Of a stretch of 64,000 nt of DNA, positions 25,275-37,747 are shown piece after piece. The notes under the pieces were generated by a model. That model made no database searches. It saw only the letters and a list, made by a program, of their open reading frames with translations, and was not told where the DNA came from. Position 1 is the stretch's first letter. Each line of letters opens with the position of its first letter. Origin of the DNA: Actinopolymorpha singaporensis (GTDB lineage: Bacteria > Actinomycetota > Actinomycetes > Propionibacteriales > Actinopolymorphaceae); the NCBI RefSeq assembly GCF_900104745.1, contig NZ_LT629732.1, positions 4,885,981 to 4,949,980 of the forward strand. Reading direction: 5' to 3'. A program made the translations under genes and the position numbers.

Positions 25275-26084
25275 TCAGGAAGGCAGGCTGGGCAGCTCGT
25301 GGTAGCGGCAGATCCCGGCGAACTCCTCAGGGTCCAGGCTCGCACCGCCGACGAGGCAGCCGTCGACGTCGGGCTGCGCCATGATGCCGGCCGAGTTGGC
25401 GGCCTTCACCGAACCGCCGTAGAGCACCCGCACCGCGTCCGCGACGTTGGCGTCATAGCGCTCGGCGACGGCCTGCCGGATGGCCGCGCACACCTCCTGC
25501 GCATCGTCGGGCGTGGCCACCTCACCGGTGCCGATCGCCCACACCGGCTCGTACGCGATCACGATGTCGGCGACCTGCTCGGCCTTGAGCCCGTCAAGCG
25601 CGGCTTGCACCTGGCCGACCGTGTGCTCGACCTGGCGCCCCTCGCGCCGGACCTCCAGGCCCTCGCCGACACACAGGATCGGCACCAGGCCGTGCCGGAA
25701 CGCGGCCTGCACCTTGGCATTGACGAGCTGGTCGTCCTCGTTGTGGTACTGCCGGCGCTCGGAGTGCCCGGCGAGGACGTATCGACAACCCAGCTTCGAC
25801 AGCATCTCACCGGAGACGTCCCCGGTGTAGGCGCCCTTGTCGTACTGGCTGATGTCCTGCGCGCCGTGCACGAGGTGCAACTTGTCGCCGTCGATCAGCG
25901 TCTGCACCGAACGGATCGAGGTGAACGCCGGAAGCACGGCCACCTCGACGCGTTCGTAGTCGTGCTTCTTGTCCTGCAGGATCCAGGTGAGCTTCTGGAC
26001 CAGGTGGACGGCCTCGCGATGATCGAGGTTCATCTTCCAGTTGCCGGCCATCAGGACCCTGCGGCCGGTCTGCTTCGTCGCCAC
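25275..26084 (-). CDS. tpiA: Triosephosphate isomerase
   Basis: Interconverts dihydroxyacetone phosphate and glyceraldehyde 3-phosphate. The 269-residue TIM barrel shows the substrate Lys in [10 protein letters not shown] near residue 16, the electrophilic His in LAGHSERRQ near residue 108, the catalytic Glu in [12 protein letters not shown] near residue 180 and the phosphate-binding [10 protein letters not shown] and LVGGASL. GTG 26084 lies 3 nt after the pgk stop. The canonical next gene, secG, is missing here and lies far away at 6514. Confidence 0.97.
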   Translation of the reverse strand: MATKQTGRRVLMAGNWKMNLDHREAVHLVQKLTWILQDKKHDYERVEVAVLPAFTSIRSVQTLIDGDKLHLVHGAQDISQYDKGAYTGDVSGEMLSKLGCRYVLAGHSERRQYHNEDDQLVNAKVQAAFRHGLVPILCVGEGLEVRREGRQVEHTVGQVQAALDGLKAEQVADIVIAYEPVWAIGTGEVATPDDAQEVCAAIRQAVAERYDANVADAVRVLYGGSVKAANSAGIMAQPDVDGCLVGGASLDPEEFAGICRYHELPSLPS

Positions 26085-26087
26085 TGT

Positions 26088-28468
<2,381 letters not shown>

Positions 28469-28515
28469 TCAGGAACCAGGTGAGGCGCCCGGCCCGCAGG
28501 TGGCCGGCGATGCGG

Positions 28516-29496
28516 TCAGGAACTCATCATCTCCGCGGTGAGGTTGGCGTCGGTGCCGGGAATTCCGAGGTCGGCGGCTCGTTTGTCGGCCATCGCCAGG
28601 AGCCGCCGGATGCGACCGGCGATCGCGTCCTTGGTCAGGGGCGGCTCGTGGATCTGGCCGAGTTCCTCCAGCGAGGCCTGCCGGTGCTCCAGGCGCAACC
28701 GGCCGGCCAGCTGCAGGTGCTCGGGTACCTCATCGCCCAGGATCTCCAGCGCGCGCTGGACCCGGGCACCCGCGGCCACGGCGGCGCGGGCCGAACGCCG
28801 GAGGTTGGCGTCGTCGAAGTTGGCGAGCCGGTTGGCGGTGGCGCGCACCTCCCGGCGCATCCGGCGTTCCTCCCAGGCCATCAGGCTCTCGTGCGCACCC
28901 AGCCTGGTGAGCAACGCACCGATCGCGTCGCCGTCGCGGATCACCACCCGGTCGATGCCGCGCACCTCGCGGGCCTTGGCCGCGATGCCGATCCGCCGGG
29001 CGGCACCGACCAGGGCGAGCGCGGCCTCGGGGCCGGGACAGGTGACCTCCAGCGCGCCGGATCGCCCCGGCTCAGTCAGCGAACCGTGGGCGAGGAACGC
29101 CCCGCGCCAGGCCGCCACGGCATCACAGGTGGAGCCGTTGACCACCTGGGGCGGCAGCCCGCGAACGGGCCGGCCGCGACCGTCGAGCAGGCCGGTCTGG
29201 CGGGCGAGCGCCTCACCCTCCCGGACCACCCGCAGGACGAACCGGTTGGACTTGCGAAGCCCGCCAGGAGCGAGCACCAGCACATCGCTGACGTGCCCGA
29301 ACACCTCGGCGATCTCTCTGCGTAGTCGCCGGACCGAAGCACCGGTGTCCAGCTCGGCCTCGATGACGATCCGGCCACTGACGATGTGCAGGCCGCCGGC
29401 GAACCGAAGGGTCGCGGACACCTCCGCTTTGCGACAGCAGGGTTTTGTCACCGTCGCACTGGTGAGCTCCGCCTTGACCTGCGCCGTCATCGCCAT
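28516..29496 (-). CDS. whiA: DNA-binding protein WhiA
   Basis: WhiA works with WhiB-type regulators in sporulation and cell division of actinobacteria and is present in most Gram-positives. The 326-residue product starts [11 protein letters not shown] as in Streptomyces. Its N-terminal LAGLIDADG-like domain includes [18 protein letters not shown] and [20 protein letters not shown], and the C-terminal helix-turn-helix region includes [20 protein letters not shown]. The conserved [20 protein letters not shown] segment is present. It sits between yvcK and gap as in other actinobacteria. ATG 29496 is chosen from the family N-terminus. Confidence 0.97.
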   Translation of the reverse strand: MAMTAQVKAELTSATVTKPCCRKAEVSATLRFAGGLHIVSGRIVIEAELDTGASVRRLRREIAEVFGHVSDVLVLAPGGLRKSNRFVLRVVREGEALARQTGLLDGRGRPVRGLPPQVVNGSTCDAVAAWRGAFLAHGSLTEPGRSGALEVTCPGPEAALALVGAARRIGIAAKAREVRGIDRVVIRDGDAIGALLTRLGAHESLMAWEERRMRREVRATANRLANFDDANLRRSARAAVAAGARVQRALEILGDEVPEHLQLAGRLRLEHRQASLEELGQIHEPPLTKDAIAGRIRRLLAMADKRAADLGIPGTDANLTAEMMSS

Positions 29497-29582
29497 GGCC
29501 CGATCCTGCCACGAATGCGGAATTCGCACCGCGAATGGGTCGAGCCGGTGAGGCTTCTCAGGATCATCTACGCTACCCAGAG

Positions 29583-30611
29583 TCACGACGATAACACTTT
29601 GGCATACACGCGGGCGAGCCGCTGCGGATCATGCTTCGGCGAACCGTCGGTCCAGGCTACGTCGGCCATCACGAGTTCGGCGCCGAGCCGGGTGGCCGCG
29701 TCGACCAGCGCCGGGTGGTCGGCGACGAACGCGTCGTCGGCAACCACGACGTCCACGCGCAGGTCAGGAGCGTGCGCGGCAAGCACCTCCAGGTGCCGCT
29801 CGGGCGAGAAACCGCGCGTCTCCCCCGCCTGCGGGGCAAGGTTGAGGGTGAGGATGCGGCGGGCCTTCGTCTCGTGCAACGCGGTCGCCAGCTCCGGCAC
29901 CAGCAGGTGGACGAGGACGCTGGTGAACCACGAGCCCGGACCGAGCACCACCCCGTCGGCGTCGCGAACGGCCGCTACCGCTTCCGGACAGGCCGGCGGG
30001 TCGGGTGGCTCCAGCGCGACGCTTCGGACCCGGCCCGGCGTACTCGCCACCTCCGACTGACCGCGCACCGTCCGCACCAGGGCGGGATTCTCCGGATCGA
30101 GGCCCTCGACCTGGGCGGTGATCCGCAACGGGACGGCGCACATCGGCAGCACCCGACCGCGGGCACCGAGCAGCCGGGCCACCCAGTCCAGGCCCGCGAC
30201 ATGGCGGTCCGCAATCGCGTCCACGCCCGACGTCTCGGGCGCGGCTCCGGACGAGCGCTGGGCCAGGCGTTCCCACAACGCCACGATGAGCAGGTTGCCG
30301 ACCGCGTGCCCGGACAGCTCGCCGTCGCTGGCGAACCGGTGCTGCAGCACCTCGGCCCACGTACGTCCCCACTCGTCGTCGCCACACAGGGCGGCCAGCG
30401 CCTGCCGCAGGTCACCGGGCGGAAGCACCCCGAACTCCGAACGCAGGCGGCCGGAGGAGCCGCCGTCGTCGGCGACCGTCACCACCGCGGTGAGCTGGTC
30501 GGTGACCTGGCGCAGCGCCGACAGGGAGGCGGACAGGCCGTGCCCGCCGCCGAGAGCGACGACCTTCGGCCCGGCGCCCGGCGTCTGCACCGTCCCCTGG
30601 GGCGAACTCAT
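29583..30611 (-). CDS. yvcK: YvcK/CofD-like gluconeogenesis factor (UDP-GlcNAc-binding protein)
   Basis: Family proteins bind UDP-N-acetylglucosamine and link carbon supply to cell-wall synthesis. The 342-residue product has the nucleotide-binding [18 protein letters not shown] near residue 17, [14 protein letters not shown] near residue 45, [12 protein letters not shown], and [14 protein letters not shown] near residue 235. ATG 30611 overlaps the rapZ stop by 4 nt. whiA follows about 86 bp downstream. Confidence 0.94.
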   Translation of the reverse strand: MSSPQGTVQTPGAGPKVVALGGGHGLSASLSALRQVTDQLTAVVTVADDGGSSGRLRSEFGVLPPGDLRQALAALCGDDEWGRTWAEVLQHRFASDGELSGHAVGNLLIVALWERLAQRSSGAAPETSGVDAIADRHVAGLDWVARLLGARGRVLPMCAVPLRITAQVEGLDPENPALVRTVRGQSEVASTPGRVRSVALEPPDPPACPEAVAAVRDADGVVLGPGSWFTSVLVHLLVPELATALHETKARRILTLNLAPQAGETRGFSPERHLEVLAAHAPDLRVDVVVADDAFVADHPALVDAATRLGAELVMADVAWTDGSPKHDPQRLARVYAKVLSS

Positions 30612-31477
30612 TCGCGCCCCAGGTCGCGGTGCAGGACGAGATTGCCGATGCCACGCTCCCGCAGCCTTGCGCCGAGTTCTTCCGCCATCGCCACACTCCG
30701 GTGTTTGCCGCCGGTGCATCCGACCGCGATCGTCGCGAACCGTTTCCCCTCGCGCAGATATCCCCGCGCCAGCAGGGTCACCAGCCCTTCGTACTGGTCG
30801 AGGAACGGCAACGCGTCCTCCTGCTTCAGGACGTACTCCCGAACCTCCGCGTCCAAACCCGTCCGCGGCCGCAGCTCCGGCTGCCAGTGCGGGTTGGGCA
30901 GGAAGCGGCAGTCGACCACGAGGTCGGCATCGACCGGGATGCCGTACTTGTAGCCGAACGACACGATCGTGGCCTGCAGCGCCTGGTCGTCCGCGCCGCC
31001 GAACGCGTTGACGATCTTGGCCGCGAGCTGGTGGACGTTGAGATTCGAGGTGTCGATGACCAGGTCGGCGTCGGCGCGCAGCTCGCGCAGTGCCTCGCGT
31101 TCGCGGGCGATGCCGTCCAGGACCCGGCCGTCACCCTGCAGCGGGTGCGGCCGGCGCACGCTTTCGTACCGGCGGACCAGCACCTCGTCGCCGGCCTCCA
31201 GGAACAACAACATCGGGCGTACGTCACGGGACCGCAACGCCTCCAGCGCACCCTGCAGGGCGGCGAAGAACGAGCCGGAGCGGACGTCGACCACCACCGC
31301 GATCCGGGAGACGGACCGGTCGCCGCCGCCGACCAGCTTGACGATCGTGGGCAGGAGCTCGGGCGGGAGGTTGTCGACGACGAACCATCCGAGGTCCTCC
31401 AGGACGTGCGCGGCCGCGCTGCGCCCGGCTCCGGACATGCCGGAGACGAGGACCAGCTCAGGAGGGTCTATCGTCAT
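30608..31477 (-). CDS. rapZ: RNase adapter protein RapZ-like nucleotide-binding protein
   Basis: RapZ in E. coli binds a small RNA and glucosamine 6-phosphate; the actinobacterial homologue is less understood and hydrolyses nucleotides in vitro. The 289-residue product has a P-loop-like [12 protein letters not shown] near residue 11, in which Arg replaces the usual Lys, then [27 protein letters not shown] and the C-terminal [22 protein letters not shown] 31477 lies inside the end of uvrC with a 20-nt overlap, so the two are tightly coupled. Confidence 0.95.
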   Translation of the reverse strand: MTIDPPELVLVSGMSGAGRSAAAHVLEDLGWFVVDNLPPELLPTIVKLVGGGDRSVSRIAVVVDVRSGSFFAALQGALEALRSRDVRPMLLFLEAGDEVLVRRYESVRRPHPLQGDGRVLDGIAREREALRELRADADLVIDTSNLNVHQLAAKIVNAFGGADDQALQATIVSFGYKYGIPVDADLVVDCRFLPNPHWQPELRPRTGLDAEVREYVLKQEDALPFLDQYEGLVTLLARGYLREGKRFATIAVGCTGGKHRSVAMAEELGARLRERGIGNLVLHRDLGRE

Positions 31478-33734
31478 CGGTTGCTCCCCTGGTAGGTGCG
31501 AGATCTCGCATCATCGCGTCGTCGGCGGCTTCCGCCGACGTCGGGTCGGTGCGTGCCGCCTGATCTTCCTGCCCGGCCTCGCCGGACAGCCGGCGCTGAT
31601 CGAGCGGCTCGGGCTGCTCGGGCTGCTCGACCGGCCGGGCGGACGCCGGCTCGGGTGCGTCGTCGAGGATCTCACCGGTCGCGGTGTTGACGGCCGGCCG
31701 CCCGCCTGCCCGCTCGGGCTGGTGCAGGGCCGCCACCACCGACTCGGCCGTACGCATGCCGATGCCGGGCACCTCGGCGACCTCCTCCGCCGTCGCGGCC
31801 CGCAGCCGCTTGAGCGACCCGAACCTGCGCAACAGCGCCTTGCGCCGGGTCGCACCGAGCCCGGGTACGTCGTCCAGCAGGCTCTCCACCATCGACTTCG
31901 ACCGCCGCTGGCGGTGGAACGTGATCGCGAACCGGTGCGCCTCGTCGCGGACGCGCTGGAGGAGGTAGAGGCCCTCGCTGGTACGCGGCAGGATGACCGG
32001 ATCCTCCTGCCCGGGCAGCCACACCTCCTCGAGCCGCTTGGCCAGGCCGCAGACGGGTACGTCGTCGATGCCCAGTTCGTCCATCGCCCGGGCGGCCGCG
32101 GCGACCTGCGGCGGGCCGCCGTCGACGACCAGGAGGCCGGGTGCGTAGGAGAACCTGCGCTGCCGGCCGGTCTCCGGGTCGATGCCGACCGGCACACCGG
32201 TGGCTGCGCCGTTCGACCGTCCGGCGGTGCTGCCGCCGGCGCCACCGGTGCCGTTGGACGCTCCCGCCTCACCGGACGCGTCCTCGGCGTCGGCGGGCGA
32301 GGCAGCACCGACGTCACCGGACTCGGCGTGCTCGTCGAGGTAGCGCTGGAACCGCCGGGTGATGACCTCGTGGATGGAGGCGACGTCGTTGGAGCCGTCG
32401 CCACGACCGCGGGCCCGCACCGTGAAGCGGCGGTAGTCGCTCTTGCGGGGCAGGCCGTCCTCGAACACCACCATCGACGCCACGACGTCCGAGCCCTGCA
32501 GGTTGGACACGTCGTAGCACTCGATCCGCAGCGGCGCCTCGGGCAGGCCGAGCGCGTCCTGGATCTCCTGCAGCGCGCGGCTGCGGGTGGTCAGGTCGCT
32601 GGCCCGCTTGGTCTTGTGCAGCCCGAGCGCCTGGTGGGCGTTGCGGGCCACGGTCTCCATCAGCGCCTTCTTGTCACCGCGCTGGGGGACCCGCAGGTCG
32701 ACCCGGGCGCCCCGGCGTTCGGCCAGCCAGTCGCCCAGTGCCGCGTCGTCGGCGGGAAGTGCGGGCACCAGGACCTCGCGGGGCACGGACTCCCCGCCCT
32801 CCCCGCCGTACAGCTGGATGAGCAGCCGCTCCACCAGCTCGCCGGTCTCGGCGTCGTCGGTCTTGTCGGCGACCCAGCCGCGCTGGCCGCGGATCCGGCC
32901 GCCGCGGACGTGGAAGACCTGGACGGCAACCTCGAGCTGGTCCTCGGCCAGGGCCACCACGTCGGCGTCGGTGCCGTCGGCCAGCACCACGGTGTTCTTC
33001 TCCAGCGCGCGTTCGAGCGCCTTGAGGTCGTCGCGCAGCTTGGCGGCGCGTTCGAACTCCAGATCGGAGGAGGCCTGGCGCATCTCGCGTTCGACCCGGC
33101 GGATGTAGGGCGCGGCGTGCCCGGCCATGAAGTCGCAGAAGTCCTCCACGATCTGCCGGTGCTCCTCCGCGGTGACCCGGCCGACGCAGGGCGCGGAGCA
33201 CTTGCCGATGTAGCCGAGCAGGCAGGGTCGCCCGATCTGGCCGGCGCGGTTGAACACGCCCTTGGAGCAGGTGCGCGCCGGGAACACCCGCAGCAGCAGG
33301 TCGAGCGTCTCCCGGATCGCCCAGGCATGGGAGTACGGCCCGAAGTAGCGCACTCCCTTGCGCTTGCTGCCGCGCATCACCTGCAGCCGCGGGTACTCCT
33401 CGTCCAGCGTGACCGCCAGCCAGGGGTAGCTCTTGTCGTCGCGGTACTTGACGTTGAACCGCGGGTCGAACTCCTTGATCCAGGAGTACTCCAGCTGCAG
33501 CGCCTCGACCTCGGTGTTGACCACCGTCCACTCGACCTTGCCGGCGGTCTGCACCATCGCCTGCGTGCGCGGATGGAGTGCGGCGAGATCCTGGAAGTAC
33601 GACCCGAGCCGGGACCGCAGGCTCTTGGCCTTGCCGACATAGATCACCCGGCCCCGCGGGTCGAGGAACCGGTAGACGCCCGGCTGGTCGGGAACCGAGC
33701 CGGGTGTGGGTCGATAGGTCGCGGGATCTGCCAC
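31458..33734 (-). CDS. uvrC: Excinuclease ABC subunit UvrC
   Basis: Makes the two incisions in nucleotide-excision repair. The 758-residue product is longer than typical UvrC (about 600-650). It has the N-terminal GIY-YIG nuclease ([20 protein letters not shown]), the cysteine cluster [20 protein letters not shown], a UVR motif region near residue 210, the C-terminal RNase H-like nuclease ([19 protein letters not shown] and [14 protein letters not shown]) and helix-hairpin-helix motifs ([13 protein letters not shown]). A low-complexity Ala/Gly/Ser-rich insert of about 45 residues near residue 470 and a 90-residue acidic tail account for the extra length. Start GTG 33734. Confidence 0.96.
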   Translation of the reverse strand: MADPATYRPTPGSVPDQPGVYRFLDPRGRVIYVGKAKSLRSRLGSYFQDLAALHPRTQAMVQTAGKVEWTVVNTEVEALQLEYSWIKEFDPRFNVKYRDDKSYPWLAVTLDEEYPRLQVMRGSKRKGVRYFGPYSHAWAIRETLDLLLRVFPARTCSKGVFNRAGQIGRPCLLGYIGKCSAPCVGRVTAEEHRQIVEDFCDFMAGHAAPYIRRVEREMRQASSDLEFERAAKLRDDLKALERALEKNTVVLADGTDADVVALAEDQLEVAVQVFHVRGGRIRGQRGWVADKTDDAETGELVERLLIQLYGGEGGESVPREVLVPALPADDAALGDWLAERRGARVDLRVPQRGDKKALMETVARNAHQALGLHKTKRASDLTTRSRALQEIQDALGLPEAPLRIECYDVSNLQGSDVVASMVVFEDGLPRKSDYRRFTVRARGRGDGSNDVASIHEVITRRFQRYLDEHAESGDVGAASPADAEDASGEAGASNGTGGAGGSTAGRSNGAATGVPVGIDPETGRQRRFSYAPGLLVVDGGPPQVAAAARAMDELGIDDVPVCGLAKRLEEVWLPGQEDPVILPRTSEGLYLLQRVRDEAHRFAITFHRQRRSKSMVESLLDDVPGLGATRRKALLRRFGSLKRLRAATAEEVAEVPGIGMRTAESVVAALHQPERAGGRPAVNTATGEILDDAPEPASARPVEQPEQPEPLDQRRLSGEAGQEDQAARTDPTSAEAADDAMMRDLAPTRGATDDDRPS

Positions 33735-33862
33735 TTTTCCGAGCCTAGGCGACGGCACCCCCAAACGGTCGCCGGGCCGCCCCGGTGCCTGCCGTACCGG
33801 ATCGGGTAAACGACCCGAATCGACCTGCCCGGTCGCCGCCCGCTACTCCGCCCCTCCGCCCT

Positions 33863-33889
33863 CCGCCGGTCCTCGGCCTAGGCCGGCGG
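33863..33889. terminator. Hairpin just downstream of the Rieske gene
   Basis: CCGCCGG and CCGGCGG pair around a 13-nt loop that itself contains the palindrome GGCCTAGGCC. It starts about 10 nt past the Rieske stop in the direction of transcription and lies upstream of uvrC. Confidence 0.4.
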
Positions 33890-33898
33890 CGAGGTCGG

Positions 33899-34432
33899 TC
33901 AGCCGAGCTTGATCGAGCTGCCCTCGACCTCGATCTTCACCGGCGGCAGCGGCCTGGTCGCAGGCCCCTGCTTGACCGAACCGTCCAGCGCGCTGAAGGC
34001 ACTGCCGTGGCAGCGGCACCTGATGGTGTCGCCGGTCACGTCGCCGACCGTGCAGCCCCGGTGGGTGCAGGTCGCGGAGAACGCCTTGAACGTCCCCTGC
34101 TGCGGCTGGGTCACCACGACCTTCTGCGCGGCGAAGATCTTGCCGCCCTTCACCGGGATCTGGCTGGTCGAGGCGAGGGAGTCGCCACCGCCGCCGCCCT
34201 TGGCCGCGTCGTCGTCGGCAGGCGTCCTGGTGTCGTCTCCCTTCGGCGTCTTCTTCGCCGTGTCCGGCGCCTTGTCGTCGCTGTTACCGCCGGCGGAGTC
34301 GCCGCCGCCGGTGCCGGACGTGTCGCCACCGCACGCGGCGAGCAGGGGGAACGCGGCGGCCGCTGCGGCCACCCCGCCCAGGGCGTGCCGGCGGGTCATC
34401 GGTGCCTTGTCGCGGCGCTCGGGTGTGTCCAC
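33899..34432 (-). CDS. Rieske [2Fe-2S] lipoprotein, twin-arginine exported
   Basis: A small 177-residue Rieske protein. The N-terminus has a twin-arginine signal (PMTRRHALGGVAAAAAAF) and lipobox LLAAC near residue 34, then a 55-residue Gly/Asp/Ser/Lys-rich linker. The Rieske domain (about 90-177) contains both cluster motifs, CTHRGC and CRCHGSAF, with two Cys and two His ligands. It is therefore a folded iron-sulfur protein tethered outside the membrane, likely for electron transfer or sensing; its partner is unknown. GTG 34432 follows GGAGGA. Confidence 0.92.
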   Translation of the reverse strand: MDTPERRDKAPMTRRHALGGVAAAAAAFPLLAACGGDTSGTGGGDSAGGNSDDKAPDTAKKTPKGDDTRTPADDDAAKGGGGGDSLASTSQIPVKGGKIFAAQKVVVTQPQQGTFKAFSATCTHRGCTVGDVTGDTIRCRCHGSAFSALDGSVKQGPATRPLPPVKIEVEGSSIKLG

Positions 34433-34551
34433 GGTGTCCTCCGTCGGTGCGGCGAGTCGCTGGAGCGTCGTACTGAGCGATGTTCTCCCACGACACGCGG
34501 GAAGGACCCGGGTGGTTCAGCAGCACCGGATATTTCGGAACGCCCGGTGCG

Positions 34552-35886
34552 TCATGCCTCCAGCGGCGGCCAGGCCGGCAGCGCACCGTCCGGCGTACAG
34601 TCGAAAGGCACCGGCTCCCCGACGATCTCCAGCTGCGACTGCGCCTCCACCTCGGCGCGCAGGCTCTCCGCGACCAGGAGGTGAACGGTGTCCAGGGTGT
34701 CGTGCACCCGGACCAGCCGGACGTTCTCCGGGTCGGGCCGGCCGCACATCAGGATCGCCGCGGCCACCGTGGCCTCGTCGGTGGGCAACGCGATCGGCAG
34801 CTTCGCCCGGCGCACACCACCGATGCCGGACGTCATCGCGTTCACGTAGAGCGCGTGCAGGTCGATGTCCTCCAGCACCCGGAACGGCACGAAGTCGGCC
34901 AGCCCCACGCCGACCGCGTTCCCGTACGACGCCTTGCTGATCCCGTGCACGGTGATGTTGGTGACCCGGGGACGGTCGGGTTCGTCGACGCCCGCGATCC
35001 ACATCCGGCCGATGACGTTGGTGTCCATGCCGGACCCGGACTTGTCCTTGCCGAGCTCGTCGACGACCAGGACGTCCAGTTCGTCGAAGGGCAGCCGGCC
35101 GAGCAGCCGGCCGGCCTCGGCGAGCAGTGCGGTCTCGGCCGGGCCGGCGATGCCGTCGGGCTCGACGAAGGCGATCCGGGCGGTCCGTTCGTGGGCGTTC
35201 TCGACGATGCCGATGCCGCCGAGGACGCGGCCGGTCTCGACGATGTGCCGGCCCACCGCGGGAATCCAGCGGGCCAGTCCGGTCGAGCCGTAGATGTGGA
35301 TGCCCTCCGCGCCGCGCTGCTTGCCCAGGCCGATCGCGGCGATCTTGCCCAGGCCGGACTCGATCTCGCCGTGGAAGTCGGTGTGCGGCTTGATCCGGTT
35401 GACCAGCAGGATCCCGTCGGCCTGGGCGGCGTTGGCGTCCAGGTGGACCATCGGCCCGTCGGGCACCCGGCCGAGTTCGACGGTGTCCATGGTCGCCCGG
35501 ATCGGGACGCCCATGGTCTCCTCGGTCACGCCGTACGACGCGAGGACGGCGACCTGCCCCTCCGCGGTGGCCCCGCCGTGGGAACCCATCGCCGGTACTA
35601 CGAACGGCTCGGCCCCGGCCGCGCGCAGCCAGTCGCACGCCGCCCGGACCACCGTCGCCAGGTCGTGGATGCCCCGGCTGCCGGCCGTGACTGCGACGCT
35701 CATCCCGGGCCGGATCCGCGACCGCAGCGCTTCCAGCTCCCGGGCCGTCGCGGCGGCCACGTCCGGCTCCGCCGGCACGTCGTAGTGCTGGCGGACCGGG
35801 ATCAACCGCGGCAGCGGTGCCTGCGGACTGAGTTCGCGTACGCGTTCGAAGGGCCCGAGTCCGGTCGGGCTGGTGGCGTCGCTCAC
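34552..35886 (-). CDS. LarA-like (DUF2088) nickel-pincer racemase/epimerase family protein
   Basis: A 444-residue homologue of nickel-dependent lactate racemase LarA, a family that also includes malate, phenyllactate and sugar-acid isomerases. Likely active-site parts are VPAMGSHGGATAEGQ near residue 108, RIKPHTDFHGEIESGLGKIA near residue 175 with the His pair and the Lys that could bind the pincer cofactor, and GAEGIHIYG. GTG 35886 follows GGGAGGA. It lies 95 bp after the UxaA-like gene on the same strand and probably acts in the same sugar-acid pathway. No lar maturation genes are in view. Confidence 0.75.
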   Translation of the reverse strand: MSDATSPTGLGPFERVRELSPQAPLPRLIPVRQHYDVPAEPDVAAATARELEALRSRIRPGMSVAVTAGSRGIHDLATVVRAACDWLRAAGAEPFVVPAMGSHGGATAEGQVAVLASYGVTEETMGVPIRATMDTVELGRVPDGPMVHLDANAAQADGILLVNRIKPHTDFHGEIESGLGKIAAIGLGKQRGAEGIHIYGSTGLARWIPAVGRHIVETGRVLGGIGIVENAHERTARIAFVEPDGIAGPAETALLAEAGRLLGRLPFDELDVLVVDELGKDKSGSGMDTNVIGRMWIAGVDEPDRPRVTNITVHGISKASYGNAVGVGLADFVPFRVLEDIDLHALYVNAMTSGIGGVRRAKLPIALPTDEATVAAAILMCGRPDPENVRLVRVHDTLDTVHLLVAESLRAEVEAQSQLEIVGEPVPFDCTPDGALPAWPPLEA

Positions 35887-35981
35887 GGCGTGTCCTCCCT
35901 GGATCGTGGCCTGGATCGTGGCCTGGACATGGGCTGGAGATCGTGGCCTGGATCGGCAGGCGTCGGCTTCGGCGTACCTGC

Positions 35982-37556
35982 TCACATCACCGCGCCGAGC
36001 TGCCACGGCACGAACTCCTCGTCGCCGTAGCCGAGCTCCTCGCTCTTGGTCTTCTCGCCCGAGGCGGTGGCCAGCACCCGATCGAAGATCTGCCGGCCGA
36101 CCTCCGCGACGGACGCCTCCCCGTCGGCGATGACGCCGCAGTTGACGTCCATGTCGTCGGTCATCCGCTGGTAGACGTCGGAGTTGGTGGCGAGCTTCAG
36201 CGACGGCGTGGGCTTGCACCCGAACGCCGACCCGCGGCCGGTGGTGAAGCACAGCACCTGCGCGCCGCCCGCGACCATGCCGGTCGCGTTCACCGGGTCG
36301 TAGCCGGGCGTGTCCATGAAGACCAGGCCCTTCGCGGTGATCTGCTCGGCGAACTCCACGACGTCGGCCAGGTTGGTGGTCCCGCCCTTGGCCGCTGCGC
36401 CGAGGGACTTCTCCAGAATCGTGGTGAGCCCGCCCGCCTTGTTGCCCGGCGAGGGGTTGTTGTCCATCGAGCCGGAGTGCTTGGCGGTGTAGTCCTCCCA
36501 CCAGTGGATCCGGCGGATCAGCTTCTCCCCCACCTCGGTGCTGACGGCGCGCCGGGCCAGCAGGTGCTCGGCACCGTAGATCTCCGGTGTCTCCCCGAAG
36601 ACCGCGGTGCCGCCGTGGGCCACCAGCAGGTCGGCGGCGGCGCCGAGCGCGGGGTTGGCGGTGATGCCGGAGTAGCCGTCGGAACCACCGCACTCCATCG
36701 CCAGGATCAGCTCGCTGGCGGGCACGGTCTGCCGGGTGACGGCGTTCACCTCGGGCAGCATCTCCCTGATCCGGGCGATGCCCTCGGCCACGGTCTTGCG
36801 AGTGCCGCCGAGCTCCTGGATCGTCATCGGCACGGTGATCTTGTGCTCGGGGATGTTCCAGTGCTCGACCAGCGAGGCGACCTGGTTGACCTCGCAGCCG
36901 AGGCCGAGGACGAGGAAGCCGGCGAAGTTCGGGTGGTTGGCGTAGCCGGTGAGGGTACGCCGGAGAACCTCGAAGCCCTCGCTGCCCGGGCCGGCCATGC
37001 CGCACCCGGTGCTGTGGGTGAGGGAGACCACGCCGTCGACGTTCGGGAAGTCGTCGAGGACGTCGTACTTGAAGCGCTCGGCGATCAGCTTGGCCGCGGT
37101 GGCCGAGCAGTTGACCGTGGTGAGGATGCCGATGTAGTTGCGGGTCGCCACCCGGCCGTCGGGGCGGACGATGCCCTGGAAGGTCGCCAGGGCGTTCTCG
37201 GGTACGTACTCGGTGGGCCGGGCGTCGACGCCGAAGTCGTACTCCCGCTCGAACATCTGGAACGCCGTGTTGTGCGTGTGCACGTGCTGCCCGGGCGTGA
37301 TCGGCTCGCTGGCGAACCCGATGACCTGGCCGTACTTGCGGACCGGCTCGCCCTGGGCGACCGGTGCCACGGCGAGCTTGTGGCCGCGGGGGACGGCGTC
37401 GGTGACCTGCAGGGTCCCGCCGGTGGGCAGCGCGTAGCTTCCGGGGGCGAGGTCGCCCATCGCGATCACGACGTTGTCGGTCTCGTGCAGCCGCAGCGTG
37501 GCCTCAGCGAGCGCGGGCTGGTCGGTGGCGGGCGTCACTGGCGGCACTGGCGTCAC
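35982..37556 (-). CDS. Altronate/galactarate dehydratase (UxaA/GarD) family hydro-lyase
   Basis: Dehydrates a sugar acid to a 2-keto-3-deoxy acid. From GTG 37556 the product is 524 residues, close to E. coli UxaA. It carries an N-terminal SAF-like domain (LAPGSYALPTG, VPRGHKLAVAPVAQGEPV) fused to the dehydratase domain with YIGILTTVNCSATAAKLIAE, HSTGCGMAGPGSE, LVLGLGCEVNQV, LAMECGGSDGYSGITANPAL and NPSPGNKAGGLTTILEKSLG. GTG 37556 has GGAAGGTGA just upstream, whereas the in-frame ATG 37577 lacks a site and overlaps a palindrome; both are possible. It is divergent from a FadR-type GntR regulator. Confidence 0.9.
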   Translation of the reverse strand: MTPVPPVTPATDQPALAEATLRLHETDNVVIAMGDLAPGSYALPTGGTLQVTDAVPRGHKLAVAPVAQGEPVRKYGQVIGFASEPITPGQHVHTHNTAFQMFEREYDFGVDARPTEYVPENALATFQGIVRPDGRVATRNYIGILTTVNCSATAAKLIAERFKYDVLDDFPNVDGVVSLTHSTGCGMAGPGSEGFEVLRRTLTGYANHPNFAGFLVLGLGCEVNQVASLVEHWNIPEHKITVPMTIQELGGTRKTVAEGIARIREMLPEVNAVTRQTVPASELILAMECGGSDGYSGITANPALGAAADLLVAHGGTAVFGETPEIYGAEHLLARRAVSTEVGEKLIRRIHWWEDYTAKHSGSMDNNPSPGNKAGGLTTILEKSLGAAAKGGTTNLADVVEFAEQITAKGLVFMDTPGYDPVNATGMVAGGAQVLCFTTGRGSAFGCKPTPSLKLATNSDVYQRMTDDMDVNCGVIADGEASVAEVGRQIFDRVLATASGEKTKSEELGYGDEEFVPWQLGAVM

Positions 37557-37574
37557 TTGTGTCACCTTCCAAGT

Positions 37575-37583
37575 CATCTGATG
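37575..37583. promoter_or_regulatory. Candidate operator of the FadR-type regulator before the UxaA-like gene
   Basis: CATCTGATG is a palindrome with one central base, inside AAGTCATCTGATGTTTCAA. CATCnGATG cores occur in operators of FadR-subgroup regulators. It lies in the gap divergent to the GntR gene (start 37748) and just before the preferred start of the UxaA-like gene. Only one half-site extends well, so the call is weak. Confidence 0.35.
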
Positions 37584-37747
37584 TTTCAATGTCGCGAATC
37601 GTACTCGCTCCGCAGCGGCGGCGGACCCTCGTAGGGCGTGTTCAGGGGGCGCGGTCAGGCGGGTGCCATAGGGTTGGCCCCGCAGTCGACCCACCAGCCT
37701 GTCCGATGGTGGTCACCTTGGCGGGCACCCTGGGAGGCACGGCGGAC

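Noticed and set aside
30969-33809. 946-residue plus-strand frame opposite uvrC
   Set aside because: UvrC motifs are intact on the minus strand and the antisense frame has no recognisable domain.
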